The notes below the pieces were generated by a model. That model was not told where the DNA came from. It saw nothing but the letters and a program-made list of their open reading frames with translations, and ran no database searches. The position numbers and the translations under genes were made by a program. DNA of 64,000 nucleotides from Guillardia theta CCMP2712 (taxonomy: Eukaryota > Cryptophyceae > Pyrenomonadales > Geminigeraceae), in the NCBI RefSeq assembly GCF_000315625.1, contig NW_005434569.1:169816-233815 (forward strand), written 5' to 3'. Below, in pieces: positions 37,342-45,289 of the stretch (positions within the stretch are counted from its first letter, which is position 1; the number at the start of each line of letters is the position of its first letter).

Positions 37342-38178
37342 ATGGCCACCACGGCGATCGACCAATGCACGCAATCCAAGGAGCGCGTGATGAACTTCAT
37401 GCAGATGGAGAACGTCGACCATTCCATGCTGCTCCTCGCGTTGGTTCCCCAGAGCAAGCTGCAGATCTGTCCTCTGTTCGGCTTCAGCATCGAGGGCAAG
37501 ACGTATGGCATGCGCATGCATCCACTGTTCCCGGTCCTGCTGCTGGATCAGTTTGACGAAGGCATGGTCGACAAGACTTCCCGCATGGTCAAGAAGGAGT
37601 ACCACCCTATGATCCGTGAGCTGTTTGCTGAGGCCTGCAAGGAGTCGCCGCTGGTCAACTGCTGGTTCCCCTGCCCGCCCCCGATCTCGGTGTACGGCGA
37701 GGATATCCGATGCCTGTGCGTCAAGTTCTCCACCAACATCACAGACAAGGACCTCATTCAAAGACTCATGCACATGCTGATCAATGTTCTAAGCTCCTTC
37801 AAGACACCCCTCCCTCCCGCTATCTTTGTGAGGACCATGGAACTGTGTGGCAACGTAACCCTGCACACAAGCCTGCTGATGAGACAATCACAGTGCGAGG
37901 AGGTGCACAACATGCTAGTCAACCATGCTTTCAAACAGAGGGATGGCGAAACACTGAGCATATGCATGAACCCCTACATACCTTTCATCCGCACCGGCGG
38001 CAAGACGACAAGGGTCACGGACTATCTCCTGCAAACGTCATGCCAGGAGGGAGTGTCACCTGAGTGTCTTCGCAGCTTCGACTACGAGCAAGAGCGATTC
38101 CAAGACGCGGAATACATCATGCAGCTGCCTGTGGATGCGTCAGCCATGGCTCCGTACCTGAACTTCCTGCAGTTCTGA
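37342..38178 (+). CDS. Viral protein upstream of the protease, 278 aa, unknown
   Basis: A mixed alpha/beta, soluble protein starting MATTAIDQ, with no membrane segment or enzyme motif I can name. Cysteines are scattered, and the second half has a long helical stretch (LIQRLMHMLINVLSSF). Its place next to the maturation protease makes a capsid role, such as a triplex subunit, worth testing, but this is position only. It ends 101 nt before the protease ATG. Confidence 0.72.
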   Translation: MATTAIDQCTQSKERVMNFMQMENVDHSMLLLALVPQSKLQICPLFGFSIEGKTYGMRMHPLFPVLLLDQFDEGMVDKTSRMVKKEYHPMIRELFAEACKESPLVNCWFPCPPPISVYGEDIRCLCVKFSTNITDKDLIQRLMHMLINVLSSFKTPLPPAIFVRTMELCGNVTLHTSLLMRQSQCEEVHNMLVNHAFKQRDGETLSICMNPYIPFIRTGGKTTRVTDYLLQTSCQEGVSPECLRSFDYEQERFQDAEYIMQLPVDASAMAPYLNFLQF

Positions 38179-38244
38179 CTTGCATTGCATCTTAAATACA
38201 CGAATAAACCGCTGATCCGATACTGTGCCCACGCGTGATCCCTC

Positions 38245-38253
38245 GCATAAAAA
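38245..38253 (+). promoter_or_regulatory. TATA box (GCATAAAAA)
   Basis: GCATAAAAA, 27-35 nt before the protease ATG at 38280. The next gene has the near-identical GCATAAAAG. Confidence 0.65.
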
Positions 38254-38279
38254 CACCCCGACATCAACCGTGCAAAACC

Positions 38280-38753
38280 ATGCTCATCAGCGGCATCGCC
38301 AACCCTGCCGGGGAGACCGAGGGATACAACGGGCTGCACCTCAAGGACGGGGAGATCGACGAGATCATCAGCGGCAGGCAGATGATCGGCATCCCCGTCA
38401 AGATCGAGCACAAGGGCGTCGGTGTCGGCACCGTGGTCTCGGCATTCAAGGATGAACAGGGCAGGCTGAACTGCATACTGGACATCACCGACGATGAGAT
38501 CGAGGGCGCGATCGCACAGCAGTGGGTGCGGGACAACACGGCCAGCGAGCTCTCGCTGGGTTACACCGTCGACATCAACCAGTCCGAGCCGCAGGGCAGG
38601 CTCTCCGCGGGGAGGAAGAAGGTGCTCGAGGTCAGCCTCGTCAGGAAGGGTGCGAGGAAGGGCTGCCACATCTACAGCCACCCAGGGAAGCACCCGCCTG
38701 GCGACCCCGGGTTGATCAAAGACTGGCGCGAGGCTTTCGGCCACCCCTTCTGA
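38280..38753 (+). CDS. Capsid maturation protease, HK97/herpes assemblin type, 157 aa
   Basis: This serine protease would trim scaffold and capsid precursors during procapsid maturation. The visible motifs are IPVKIEHKGVGVGTVV with His44, ASELSLGYTVDI with nucleophile Ser92, and KVLEVSLVRKGARKG with Glu117. The VSL-(x)2-3-GARKG context aligns with the third-His motif of herpesvirus assemblins, where HVSL is usual; here Glu takes the His position, as in HK97-type prohead proteases (H-S-E). The His-Ser (48) and Ser-Glu (25) spacings also fit the phage enzymes. The protein is short, without a fused scaffold. The ATG at 38280 follows a GCATAAAAA box; an upstream GTG at 38235 is in frame but precedes the box. 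Confidence 0.88.
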   Translation: MLISGIANPAGETEGYNGLHLKDGEIDEIISGRQMIGIPVKIEHKGVGVGTVVSAFKDEQGRLNCILDITDDEIEGAIAQQWVRDNTASELSLGYTVDINQSEPQGRLSAGRKKVLEVSLVRKGARKGCHIYSHPGKHPPGDPGLIKDWREAFGHPF

Positions 38754-38757
38754 GGGT

Positions 38758-38766
38758 GCATAAAAG
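38758..38766 (+). promoter_or_regulatory. TATA box (GCATAAAAG)
   Basis: GCATAAAAG, 56-64 nt before the ATG at 38822 and only a few nt after the protease stop. Confidence 0.65.
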
Positions 38767-38821
38767 CAAAACCTCGCCCGGTCCCGCGCGCCCCCCATCC
38801 CCCACGCCCAGGGTCCCACGC

Positions 38822-39484
38822 ATGTCGAAATACATCGAGAGCGAGCCAGAGGAGGACGACGAGGATGACTGTCACGATTCCGAGAACGAGGAGGACAGGG
38901 CATTCATCAATGACGACGCCGAGGATGACAACGACATGTCGGTATACCGCGAGCACCAGAGCGATTGCGACGAGGACAGCACAGTGGAGCTGCGCAAGAT
39001 CACCAGCAGGATGATCCGCGGGCACCAACCCATGGAGGACGACTGGATCTCCGACGAGGAGGACGAGCCCGATGGCTACATCTACGACTTTGGGATCAAG
39101 AACCAGAAAAGCACCAAGCAGCGCGAGGATCTCCTCAGGCAGGCCGTCAAGGAGGATGAACGCGCCCTCTTCGTGAAAAGCACAAAGGAAACCACACACT
39201 CTTTCCAGAGGCCCGTGATCGAGAGGGTATCGAAACCGCTGCCTGCCAAGCCCACTGAGACAGAGCTCAAGCCCCGACAGTTCAGCTTTATCCAGGACTT
39301 AGAGGAGAGCGAGAGGAAGAAGAGACTCAAAGACAACGCGGCAAGCCTCGCAAAGACCCTCAGCAAGGAGAGGGAGAAGGTCCACCGCAGGCTCACCGCA
39401 CCGCCACGCAAGGCAGTCGTCAAGAAGCCCCTTGTCGCTGAGAAGGGGGATAAGAGCATTAAGGAGTTCTTCACTAAAATTTAA
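38822..39484 (+). CDS. Acidic-then-basic protein with C-terminal PIP-box-like motif, 220 aa
   Basis: The first 90 residues are extremely acidic (EPEEDDEDD, DEEDEPDG). The second half turns basic and helical (ESERKKRLKDNAASLAKTL, REKVHRRL). The last residues, KSIKEFFTKI, fit a PCNA-interaction box (Q-x-x-h-x-x-F-F) except for Lys in place of Gln. A terminal PIP box would tether the protein to the host or viral sliding clamp. Alternatively, its place right after the protease suggests a scaffold. The ATG at 38822 is the first after the TATA box. It overlaps the next, convergent gene by 11 nt. Confidence 0.75.
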   Translation: MSKYIESEPEEDDEDDCHDSENEEDRAFINDDAEDDNDMSVYREHQSDCDEDSTVELRKITSRMIRGHQPMEDDWISDEEDEPDGYIYDFGIKNQKSTKQREDLLRQAVKEDERALFVKSTKETTHSFQRPVIERVSKPLPAKPTETELKPRQFSFIQDLEESERKKRLKDNAASLAKTLSKEREKVHRRLTAPPRKAVVKKPLVAEKGDKSIKEFFTKI

Positions 39485-40439
39485 TCGGAAGCCGACCACC
39501 CACCCTGACTCCAAAGCGATGTATACGTATGTTGCTTGAGATAATCGCCCCCGCTATTTCCACACAGATCCGAAAGTCCATGTCATCCCGGATATCCCGC
39601 AGAGTCTGCAACGCATGCTGTACCACATCATCATTCAAGTCATCGCAAGATTCTAACCTGTCCAAGAGTTCACGGGGCTGAAACCCAGCATATTGTTCCA
39701 GGTTATGTCGCAATCTCTGCATCAGTACATTCTTGTGTGCTATCAGCTGTCTCTCTGTCAGGGTATTGTCGAACATGGTTTGAGCCATTTGGACGAATCT
39801 CTGGATGTTGATATACACAATCCTGCTGAATATCTTCATGCTCTGGATGACCAGAGGCTTGTTGCTCTGTACTAGGATAGAGGCCTGTCGATTGTAATCG
39901 TCGAGCAGTTCAGAGTTATAATCATGGACATATCTAAGGTTGTCTCGAGTAGACCTGAAGTGATCAGATACGCCGCTTGCATCGGATTCATCGTACAACC
40001 TCTGTAACTCATCCCTCATGCTGTGAAGACTATTATCTTGTCGATCCATGTTGACAATAACACTCATCAAGGTCACCGGAATGTATCCGATCAACATCAT
40101 AAACTGGCGGTTGCTGTGAATGATTCTTGACACACTTCGAAGCACAGAGGACATCCTCCCCCCTTCCCGTTGTTCCTCATCATGCTTGAATCTGGTCAAA
40201 ACAGAGATCACATGCGGGTCCGTGTATTCCGACGTCAAGAAAAGATGCATGCAAAAATCCGTGCTCAGATAAGGCAAACTATTTTTCTGTCGCACATCGT
40301 ACAAGCGACCGAAAAACCTTGACTTGAGGGTGTGGTATAGGCGCAACACTTCATTGCGATCGTCCTCACTCATGGCATCGAAACCATCGAACCGCTCTTC
40401 GGGTTGGGGCTCTATCACAACCTCGGCCATTTTGGCCAT
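39474..40439 (-). CDS. Helical viral protein, 321 aa, unknown
   Basis: The ATG at 40439 (MAKMAEVV) lies 16-25 nt from a CTATTTAATA box; the ATG three codons in (40430) is equally possible. The protein is Arg/Leu-rich and mainly helical, with one hydrophobic stretch (FMMLIGYIPVTLMSVIV) that could be a buried helix or membrane segment. Codon use is more AT-rich than in most of the block. No domain is recognised. Confidence 0.72.
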   Translation of the reverse strand: MAKMAEVVIEPQPEERFDGFDAMSEDDRNEVLRLYHTLKSRFFGRLYDVRQKNSLPYLSTDFCMHLFLTSEYTDPHVISVLTRFKHDEEQREGGRMSSVLRSVSRIIHSNRQFMMLIGYIPVTLMSVIVNMDRQDNSLHSMRDELQRLYDESDASGVSDHFRSTRDNLRYVHDYNSELLDDYNRQASILVQSNKPLVIQSMKIFSRIVYINIQRFVQMAQTMFDNTLTERQLIAHKNVLMQRLRHNLEQYAGFQPRELLDRLESCDDLNDDVVQHALQTLRDIRDDMDFRICVEIAGAIISSNIRIHRFGVRVGGRLPIKF

Positions 40440-40454
40440 GCCATCCTCCCTGTG

Positions 40455-40464
40455 TATTAAATAG
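40455..40464 (-). promoter_or_regulatory. TATA-like box (CTATTTAATA)
   Basis: Minus-strand CTATTTAATA upstream of the gene starting at 40439. Confidence 0.6.
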
Positions 40465-40465
40465 G

Positions 40466-40789
40466 TTACATCTCTCGCAATCGGCTCCGCAACAAATACA
40501 GAACCTCTCCAAACCGATACTGCCTGTACGCCAACCATCTCACATACGTTATCTCTCGATCTATATCAACATTGGGTTGCTGCATGTGATCATGCGATGA
40601 TTGTATCAAAAATTTACAATTGTTCAAGAAATGTTGGGTCCTGGGGATCTCCGCCTCAATCTGTTGACGAGTGGCATTTTCAAGGAAATTCATCGCAATC
40701 GCCGTACCATCGTTCTTTGCTGCGGTTTCAATGTCTATCAATGGTCCCCCAGGGACCCTGATTGGCCAATCACTGTATCGAATCGCCAT
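40466..40789 (-). CDS. Small viral protein, 107 aa, unknown
   Basis: Starts at the ATG at 40789; an in-frame TTG lies three codons upstream. The protein is helical with many Arg and Gln residues and no membrane segment. It lies 26 nt from the next minus-strand ATG, so that gene's TATA box sits against its stop. It shares the AT-rich composition of its neighbours. Function unknown. Confidence 0.68.
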   Translation of the reverse strand: MAIRYSDWPIRVPGGPLIDIETAAKNDGTAIAMNFLENATRQQIEAEIPRTQHFLNNCKFLIQSSHDHMQQPNVDIDREITYVRWLAYRQYRFGEVLYLLRSRLREM

Positions 40790-40814
40790 TGTGCTCAAAA
40801 ATGATCATCTTTAT

Positions 40815-40826
40815 CTTTAAATATTT
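40815..40826 (-). promoter_or_regulatory. TATA-like box (AAATATTTAAAG)
   Basis: Minus-strand AAATATTTAAAG, 26-37 nt before the ATG at 40789. Confidence 0.6.
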
Positions 40827-40855
40827 CATTACAAGGGTAATTCTACAAGCTTTAA

Positions 40856-41287
40856 TCAATGAATCATTTCAAAGGGATCATAATTAAAGTTGAGCTTTAG
40901 AGCCTCTAGCTGTGTCTCGTACCTCTTGACCAAGAAAGGGACGATCTTCGTCTCGAGCTCCTCCACCTCATGCCTGATGTCCTCATGCCTTATAGACATA
41001 CCTATGTCTCCTTCGTGCTCGTACAACGGAGGGCTGTATTTTGTGTTTGGTGGTGGGAAGAAGGGCCTACCATCTGGATAGATCTCCCGTGTCACATTCT
41101 CGCGCTCCTGAAGATCTGCAACTCCCTTCTTGCGCTGCAAGGCGTGCTCAATCTTGGCGTTGACCCTGCTCTCGTGCTCCTGCCACATGTCAAAGTAGGT
41201 GATGGCATAGATGATGCGGTCTCGGATGTAAGTGAGATAGACTCTCTTCTCACTCGATGGCATATAGGGGTAAGCTGTACAGAACAT
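40856..41287 (-). CDS. Small viral protein, 143 aa, unknown
   Basis: Starts MFCTAYPY. It has a helical middle with a basic stretch, a Pro-rich loop (FFPPPNTKYSPP) and a helical C-terminus ending LNFNYDPFEMIH. The ending recalls that of the protein encoded at 36930-37199. A CTATAAATTT box lies 35-44 nt upstream. Function unknown. Confidence 0.7.
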   Translation of the reverse strand: MFCTAYPYMPSSEKRVYLTYIRDRIIYAITYFDMWQEHESRVNAKIEHALQRKKGVADLQERENVTREIYPDGRPFFPPPNTKYSPPLYEHEGDIGMSIRHEDIRHEVEELETKIVPFLVKRYETQLEALKLNFNYDPFEMIH

Positions 41288-41321
41288 TGCGTGCCGGGCA
41301 GGAGACAGGAAGCGGGGCTGG

Positions 41322-41331
41322 AAATTTATAG
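41322..41331 (-). promoter_or_regulatory. TATA box (CTATAAATTT)
   Basis: Minus-strand CTATAAATTT upstream of the ATG at 41287. Confidence 0.65.
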
Positions 41332-41413
41332 ACTACCTCAGGGAAAAAGGCAACGTTTCGAATTGTTGCGCTCTCGGCAAGAGTTCGTGGGATGGGAACT
41401 TAGCTGCAAACCC

Positions 41414-42595
41414 TTAGACCTCCCTCGCGGCAACCCGCATGACGAACCGCAGCACACAGCCGGTCTGCCGCAGGATGCAGACGAGAAGCGCCATGGTGCT
41501 GAAGACAAGTCCCGACACCAGCGGCTTCATCATTAGCTCGTCGGACCGATGCAGGTGCACCTGCTTGCAGAAGAGGATGAATGCCAGGATGCTGGCCGAC
41601 TCGACCCGCCGCCCCTGCATGCAAGAGCTGATGAGGGTGATGGTGGCGCAGCCCTTGAACAGCGGGTTGAGGAGGAAGACAATGATCTGCTTCGGCGTGG
41701 TGCCGGTGGTGCTGGAGAGGTTACCCCAGCCCACCAACAAGGTGATCACCCAGGCTACACAGCAGGCAAACGGCGCCGACTTGTAAAGCACCATGCGATC
41801 GATGCGAGTCTCCGTCGAGTCCATCACAGGCAGTGTCGCCCCCATCGGTGCAAGCATCCCGAACATGACATCGACCCTTGGCATCTTCAGCCCGGTGCAG
41901 AACTCCATGTCCAGCGGGGCGGAGTTGTTCGAGCATGCCGACAGGAAGAATGAGACTATGGAGGCAACAAGGCAGATATAGGCAAACAGCGTGAAGCAGC
42001 CGTTCACGGCCGAGGTCACATCCCGCCTGCGCTGACGGAAGAGCTCGAAGACGTGGCAGAACTCGAGGATGACAATGCCTATGATCAGGAACATCCCACA
42101 CATGGCATTCCTCAGGTCCGTCGCGTAAAACACGATGAAGATCGTGCATCCCATCCCATATACAGAGCGATACAGGATGTAGATCTCCTCGTACTCTGTC
42201 ATGACCATGACGCGCGGCCTGTCCTGATGATCGATGGACTTTGGCATGTGACTCCAATCCTCCGCTGCAGGCTCTAGATCGACAGTGACCCGCTCTGCCT
42301 GCTGCATCTTGTTGGTCTCCTGAGACGCAGGGTCGAAATCCTCCAGGTCTCCGACGCTCTCGTCCCTCTGCTCAATGTCATCCATGTTGTTGTAGCTGAT
42401 CTGCCTCTCACGGTTCATTGCCTTGTTCACGAGGAATTCAAGAAGCTTGATGGCGGCAAAGTAACCGCAAGCAAGTAGCAGCGCGACGCTGGAATCCGTG
42501 ATCTGTTGTGTGGTTTGCACGGACGCGCTGTCTGTTGTGCCCATCGCAATCAGCACGGCGCTGACAAAAATTATGCTCCTTACAAGAATCCCCAT
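41414..42595 (-). CDS. Multi-pass viral membrane protein, 393 aa
   Basis: Hydrophobic segments occur at about residues 2-18, 38-54, 143-160, 165-180, 197-218, 275-291, 303-323, 329-345 and 353-372, giving roughly eight or nine passes. An acidic cytoplasmic-type loop of about 80 residues (EQRDESVGDLEDFD...) separates the second and third. Cysteine-containing loops suggest a luminal side with disulfides. No transporter or receptor signature is recognised. The ATG at 42595 is used rather than an upstream TTG. A viral envelope protein is plausible. Confidence 0.75.
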   Translation of the reverse strand: MGILVRSIIFVSAVLIAMGTTDSASVQTTQQITDSSVALLLACGYFAAIKLLEFLVNKAMNRERQISYNNMDDIEQRDESVGDLEDFDPASQETNKMQQAERVTVDLEPAAEDWSHMPKSIDHQDRPRVMVMTEYEEIYILYRSVYGMGCTIFIVFYATDLRNAMCGMFLIIGIVILEFCHVFELFRQRRRDVTSAVNGCFTLFAYICLVASIVSFFLSACSNNSAPLDMEFCTGLKMPRVDVMFGMLAPMGATLPVMDSTETRIDRMVLYKSAPFACCVAWVITLLVGWGNLSSTTGTTPKQIIVFLLNPLFKGCATITLISSCMQGRRVESASILAFILFCKQVHLHRSDELMMKPLVSGLVFSTMALLVCILRQTGCVLRFVMRVAAREV

Positions 42596-42629
42596 CACAG
42601 AACTATGCAAGTGTCACAGTGTGTGTTTT

Positions 42630-42638
42630 GTTATATGC
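42630..42638 (-). promoter_or_regulatory. TATA box (GCATATAAC)
   Basis: Minus-strand GCATATAAC, 35-43 nt before the ATG at 42595. Confidence 0.65.
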
Positions 42639-42703
42639 TCTGCGAGTAGAGGATCCAGAACCATGCTTCGAATAATTTTTAGTCAACCCCTCCCCTCCCT
42701 GGG

Positions 42704-42713
42704 GTTATAAATT
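42704..42713 (+). promoter_or_regulatory. TATA box (GTTATAAATT)
   Basis: GTTATAAATT, 29-38 nt before the ATG at 42742. Confidence 0.65.
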
Positions 42714-42741
42714 TCAAGGCCCCCCACCCCAATCCCCATCC

Positions 42742-43812
42742 ATGAACCCCACGGTCCAAAGGACCCACACTCCCCTCTTCAATTTCTGGAAGAGGAACAA
42801 GACCTTCCAGAAGAGCTTTGCAAACATCGTGAAATTCAAGGATGACGAGATCAACATGTCCGACTCCTCGGTGGTGCTCTACCACTTTCACCAGCAGTTG
42901 CTCACCTCCACCATCGATTTCCGCCTGCAGCCGGGGGAGAGCGAGGAAGAGCGATGCGAGCGCGTGAAGCTGGCTGTCAAGCAACTGACAAGATTCACGC
43001 ATCGGTTCTTTGCATTCGTCAATTCGCTGTACCTCCTGTACGATCCCAGCACACCGGTGCTGCGTTACAGCAAGAAGATCGACAAATTGCTGCAAACCAA
43101 ACTGCAAGTGGCGCGGCAGGCAGAGGAGATGCTGCATCTCACCGATGACATGCACCGCATGGATCTAAGGGACTGCTACCACAATTGCAACGGTAGCGTG
43201 AGGTACCATGCGATGAACGTGGATTACATGCGCAAACTGCTCAACATGGTGAAATTCCCAAACCTATCGCTGTTCTTCATCTATGGGTTGCCAAACATGG
43301 TCCACCCTCTCTACGACCAGCTCAGCTACAACAGCTACACCTTGCGGTTTCAGCCACAGGGTGTGATACCCGATATCGTCACGGCACAGAACATCCTCGT
43401 CAACATGCAGGAGCTGGTCTGTTCGATGACCGATTACAGCTCCTATTACAGCAACCTCGCGCGCTTCATCGAATTGCGCGATCGGTTGTTCGAGGACGCC
43501 AGACAAAGCAAGGTCATTGCCAAGATCGAGCAGATGATCAGATCTACGGTGAGTCCCGCAGGGTTCGGCCCTGGAACCTTCCGCTTCATCATTGTGCTCC
43601 CCATCTTCCCAAAGATTGTGCAGAACATCAACATGATGGGGTTCCCCAACCGCGGAACCAAGGCAGAAATCCACGCGCTCTTCCGAGAGCGTCGCAGGCT
43701 GTACAGGAAGTGGAAGATCCCCTTTGAGATCCAGGTGATGCTGCATCGGAACATCGAGCGGGGATTCCCCATTGTCTACCAGAAGGTTTATTCTCTCTCT
43801 GTAGCGAAATAA
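42742..43812 (+). CDS. Soluble viral protein, 356 aa, unknown
   Basis: Starts MNPTVQRTHTP. It has a basic N-terminus (NFWKRNKTFQKSF), a long helical middle and a beta-like segment near the C-terminus (GTFRFIIVLPIFPKIVQ). No transmembrane segment. The size and mixed fold are compatible with a capsid-associated protein such as a triplex subunit, but nothing specific supports it. The TAA stop is embedded in AATAAA, so stop and polyadenylation signal overlap. Confidence 0.75.
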   Translation: MNPTVQRTHTPLFNFWKRNKTFQKSFANIVKFKDDEINMSDSSVVLYHFHQQLLTSTIDFRLQPGESEEERCERVKLAVKQLTRFTHRFFAFVNSLYLLYDPSTPVLRYSKKIDKLLQTKLQVARQAEEMLHLTDDMHRMDLRDCYHNCNGSVRYHAMNVDYMRKLLNMVKFPNLSLFFIYGLPNMVHPLYDQLSYNSYTLRFQPQGVIPDIVTAQNILVNMQELVCSMTDYSSYYSNLARFIELRDRLFEDARQSKVIAKIEQMIRSTVSPAGFGPGTFRFIIVLPIFPKIVQNINMMGFPNRGTKAEIHALFRERRRLYRKWKIPFEIQVMLHRNIERGFPIVYQKVYSLSVAK

Positions 43813-43824
43813 AGAAGGAAACCC

Positions 43825-44058
43825 TCAAAAGCTCTGGCAACAAGCCCCCGCGTGATCGCAGCAGAAGAAGGATGCATTGAGGCAATCGCCAATGCACATC
43901 GGTGTCGTGCAGTTGTAGTAGAGGCAGCACACCTTCTCTAGGCAGGAGGGCTCGATGTACCTTGTCCTGTGAATTTCATTATAGGAGGAATCCGATTGAT
44001 AGCCGTCACGGTAGTCATCCATACGCAACTGATTCTGCGGGTAGCGCAAAACCACCAT
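43825..44058 (-). CDS. Small Cys-rich protein, 77 aa
   Basis: The C-terminal half has eleven cysteines, several in pairs (VCCLYYNC, FFCCDHAGACC), after a Tyr/Asp-rich N-terminus. No signal peptide is evident. Paired cysteines beside aromatic residues could be palmitoylation sites or metal ligands. A TTATTAAAG box lies upstream on the minus strand at about 44084-44092. The ATG at 44022 (MDDYRDGY) is an alternative start. It is convergent with the gene ending at 43812, 12 nt away. Confidence 0.6.
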   Translation of the reverse strand: MVVLRYPQNQLRMDDYRDGYQSDSSYNEIHRTRYIEPSCLEKVCCLYYNCTTPMCIGDCLNASFFCCDHAGACCQSF

Positions 44059-44123
44059 CCATAGGCAACGCAGTTCTGCACAACTTTAATAACCCCCCTG
44101 ATCTGTCTCGGATGGCATGCCAC

Positions 44124-44132
44124 GGTATAAAG
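44124..44132 (+). promoter_or_regulatory. TATA box (GGTATAAAG)
   Basis: GGTATAAAG, 27-35 nt before the ATG at 44159; it excludes the in-frame ATG at 44117 as start. Confidence 0.65.
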
Positions 44133-44158
44133 AGCGGGGCGAGATAAACACGGGAGGC

Positions 44159-45289
44159 ATGGATGCGGCAGAGTTGGACGTTGACATCCACGAGCGCATC
44201 AACCGAGCATTCGAGCTCTACCCGCTGAGCCGCGATGAGCTCGACACATGCCGCGCGCTGCTGAAACCGAGCCGTCACACATCCATCATGGTGATGCCCA
44301 CACACAGGATCAACGAGGTCGGCGAGTTCCAGGGATTCCGCTTCAACGCCGGATCGCAGATCAATGCCGACATCCTCCCAATATCGCGGAAGATGTTCTT
44401 CGGCATCACCATGACCGAATGCCTCAGCAGCCAGAGGGAGGATACACGCGGAGTCAACAGCAAGGCTATCGACCTGCTGAACAACCTCGATGCATGCAAA
44501 CAAAAGATGCAAAACATCCTGCAGAATATTCAGAAGGCATCGCTGCACGAGAAGGCGAGCTTCCAGTGCATGCCAGTGAACGCATACGGCATGCACGAGG
44601 AGGGGGATGCCTACCTCTCCGACTACCGCCGCTACACCGACTCCAAGTTCTGGAATCCAGAGCCCCCCGAGTTCATCGGAATATACCATGGTTTCACGCG
44701 TGGATTTATCAACGATATACGCGAGCACAAGCTCTACATCGCCTGCTCTGGAGGGCTGAACTACGCTTCGCACGACTTCTACAACATGATCCTCGACATG
44801 GGAGACCAGGTGACGACGGCAAAGCTCTGCGAGAGCGAGGAGGTGCACTGGCTTAGGAAGGCATCGCAACGCGCGAGGTGCAAGATCATCAAGATGGTGG
44901 CAGACGAGTTCGGCTTGGATATCCCCATCGAGCTCGACACGCACGAGTTCTCAACCAACGGGTGCTACATCGCCACCCCCACAACGGAGACCATCTATCA
45001 CGACATCCAGAAGACAAGCTCGGATGTCATCTCTGTGTACAACCATGCATGCAACACCGAGCTCAGCGACAACGGCATCCTCTGCCCGATGCACCCCTCC
45101 GAGGGCATATGGCTCGTCCAGTCCAAGATCATCATGGGCTTTCCCAATCTCCTCGTGACCTACGGTGCCGTGGGGGAGGGCTCCGAGGGTCTCAGCCGCT
45201 GCCCGATCCAGCAGGGCATCGGTGCCTTTGTCGGTCTGAAGCACCACTGCAAGATCGACAGCGAGTGTGCATGGAAAACAGTTTTTTGA
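44159..45289 (+). CDS. Last viral gene before the junction, 376 aa, possibly 3'-truncated
   Basis: Starts MDAAELDVDIHERIN. The protein is mixed alpha/beta with conserved-looking blocks (EFQGFRFNAGSQINADILP, IYHGFTRGF, GFPNLLVTYGAVGEGSEG) and no membrane segment. I cannot assign a family. Its final residues (about SECAWKTVF) are encoded where base composition abruptly shifts from GC-rich to AT-rich, so the native C-terminus may have been cut by integration. It overlaps the start of the RING frame by 23 nt, in a different frame. Confidence 0.7.
   Translation: MDAAELDVDIHERINRAFELYPLSRDELDTCRALLKPSRHTSIMVMPTHRINEVGEFQGFRFNAGSQINADILPISRKMFFGITMTECLSSQREDTRGVNSKAIDLLNNLDACKQKMQNILQNIQKASLHEKASFQCMPVNAYGMHEEGDAYLSDYRRYTDSKFWNPEPPEFIGIYHGFTRGFINDIREHKLYIACSGGLNYASHDFYNMILDMGDQVTTAKLCESEEVHWLRKASQRARCKIIKMVADEFGLDIPIELDTHEFSTNGCYIATPTTETIYHDIQKTSSDVISVYNHACNTELSDNGILCPMHPSEGIWLVQSKIIMGFPNLLVTYGAVGEGSEGLSRCPIQQGIGAFVGLKHHCKIDSECAWKTVF

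Noticed and set aside
44159-45289. RtcB-type RNA ligase for the last viral gene
   Set aside because: The C-terminal layout (a VYNH segment, then HPSEG and GIGAF) only loosely recalls RtcB motifs; the key Asn-His-Asn and HG(A)GR signatures and the order of earlier motifs do not fit.
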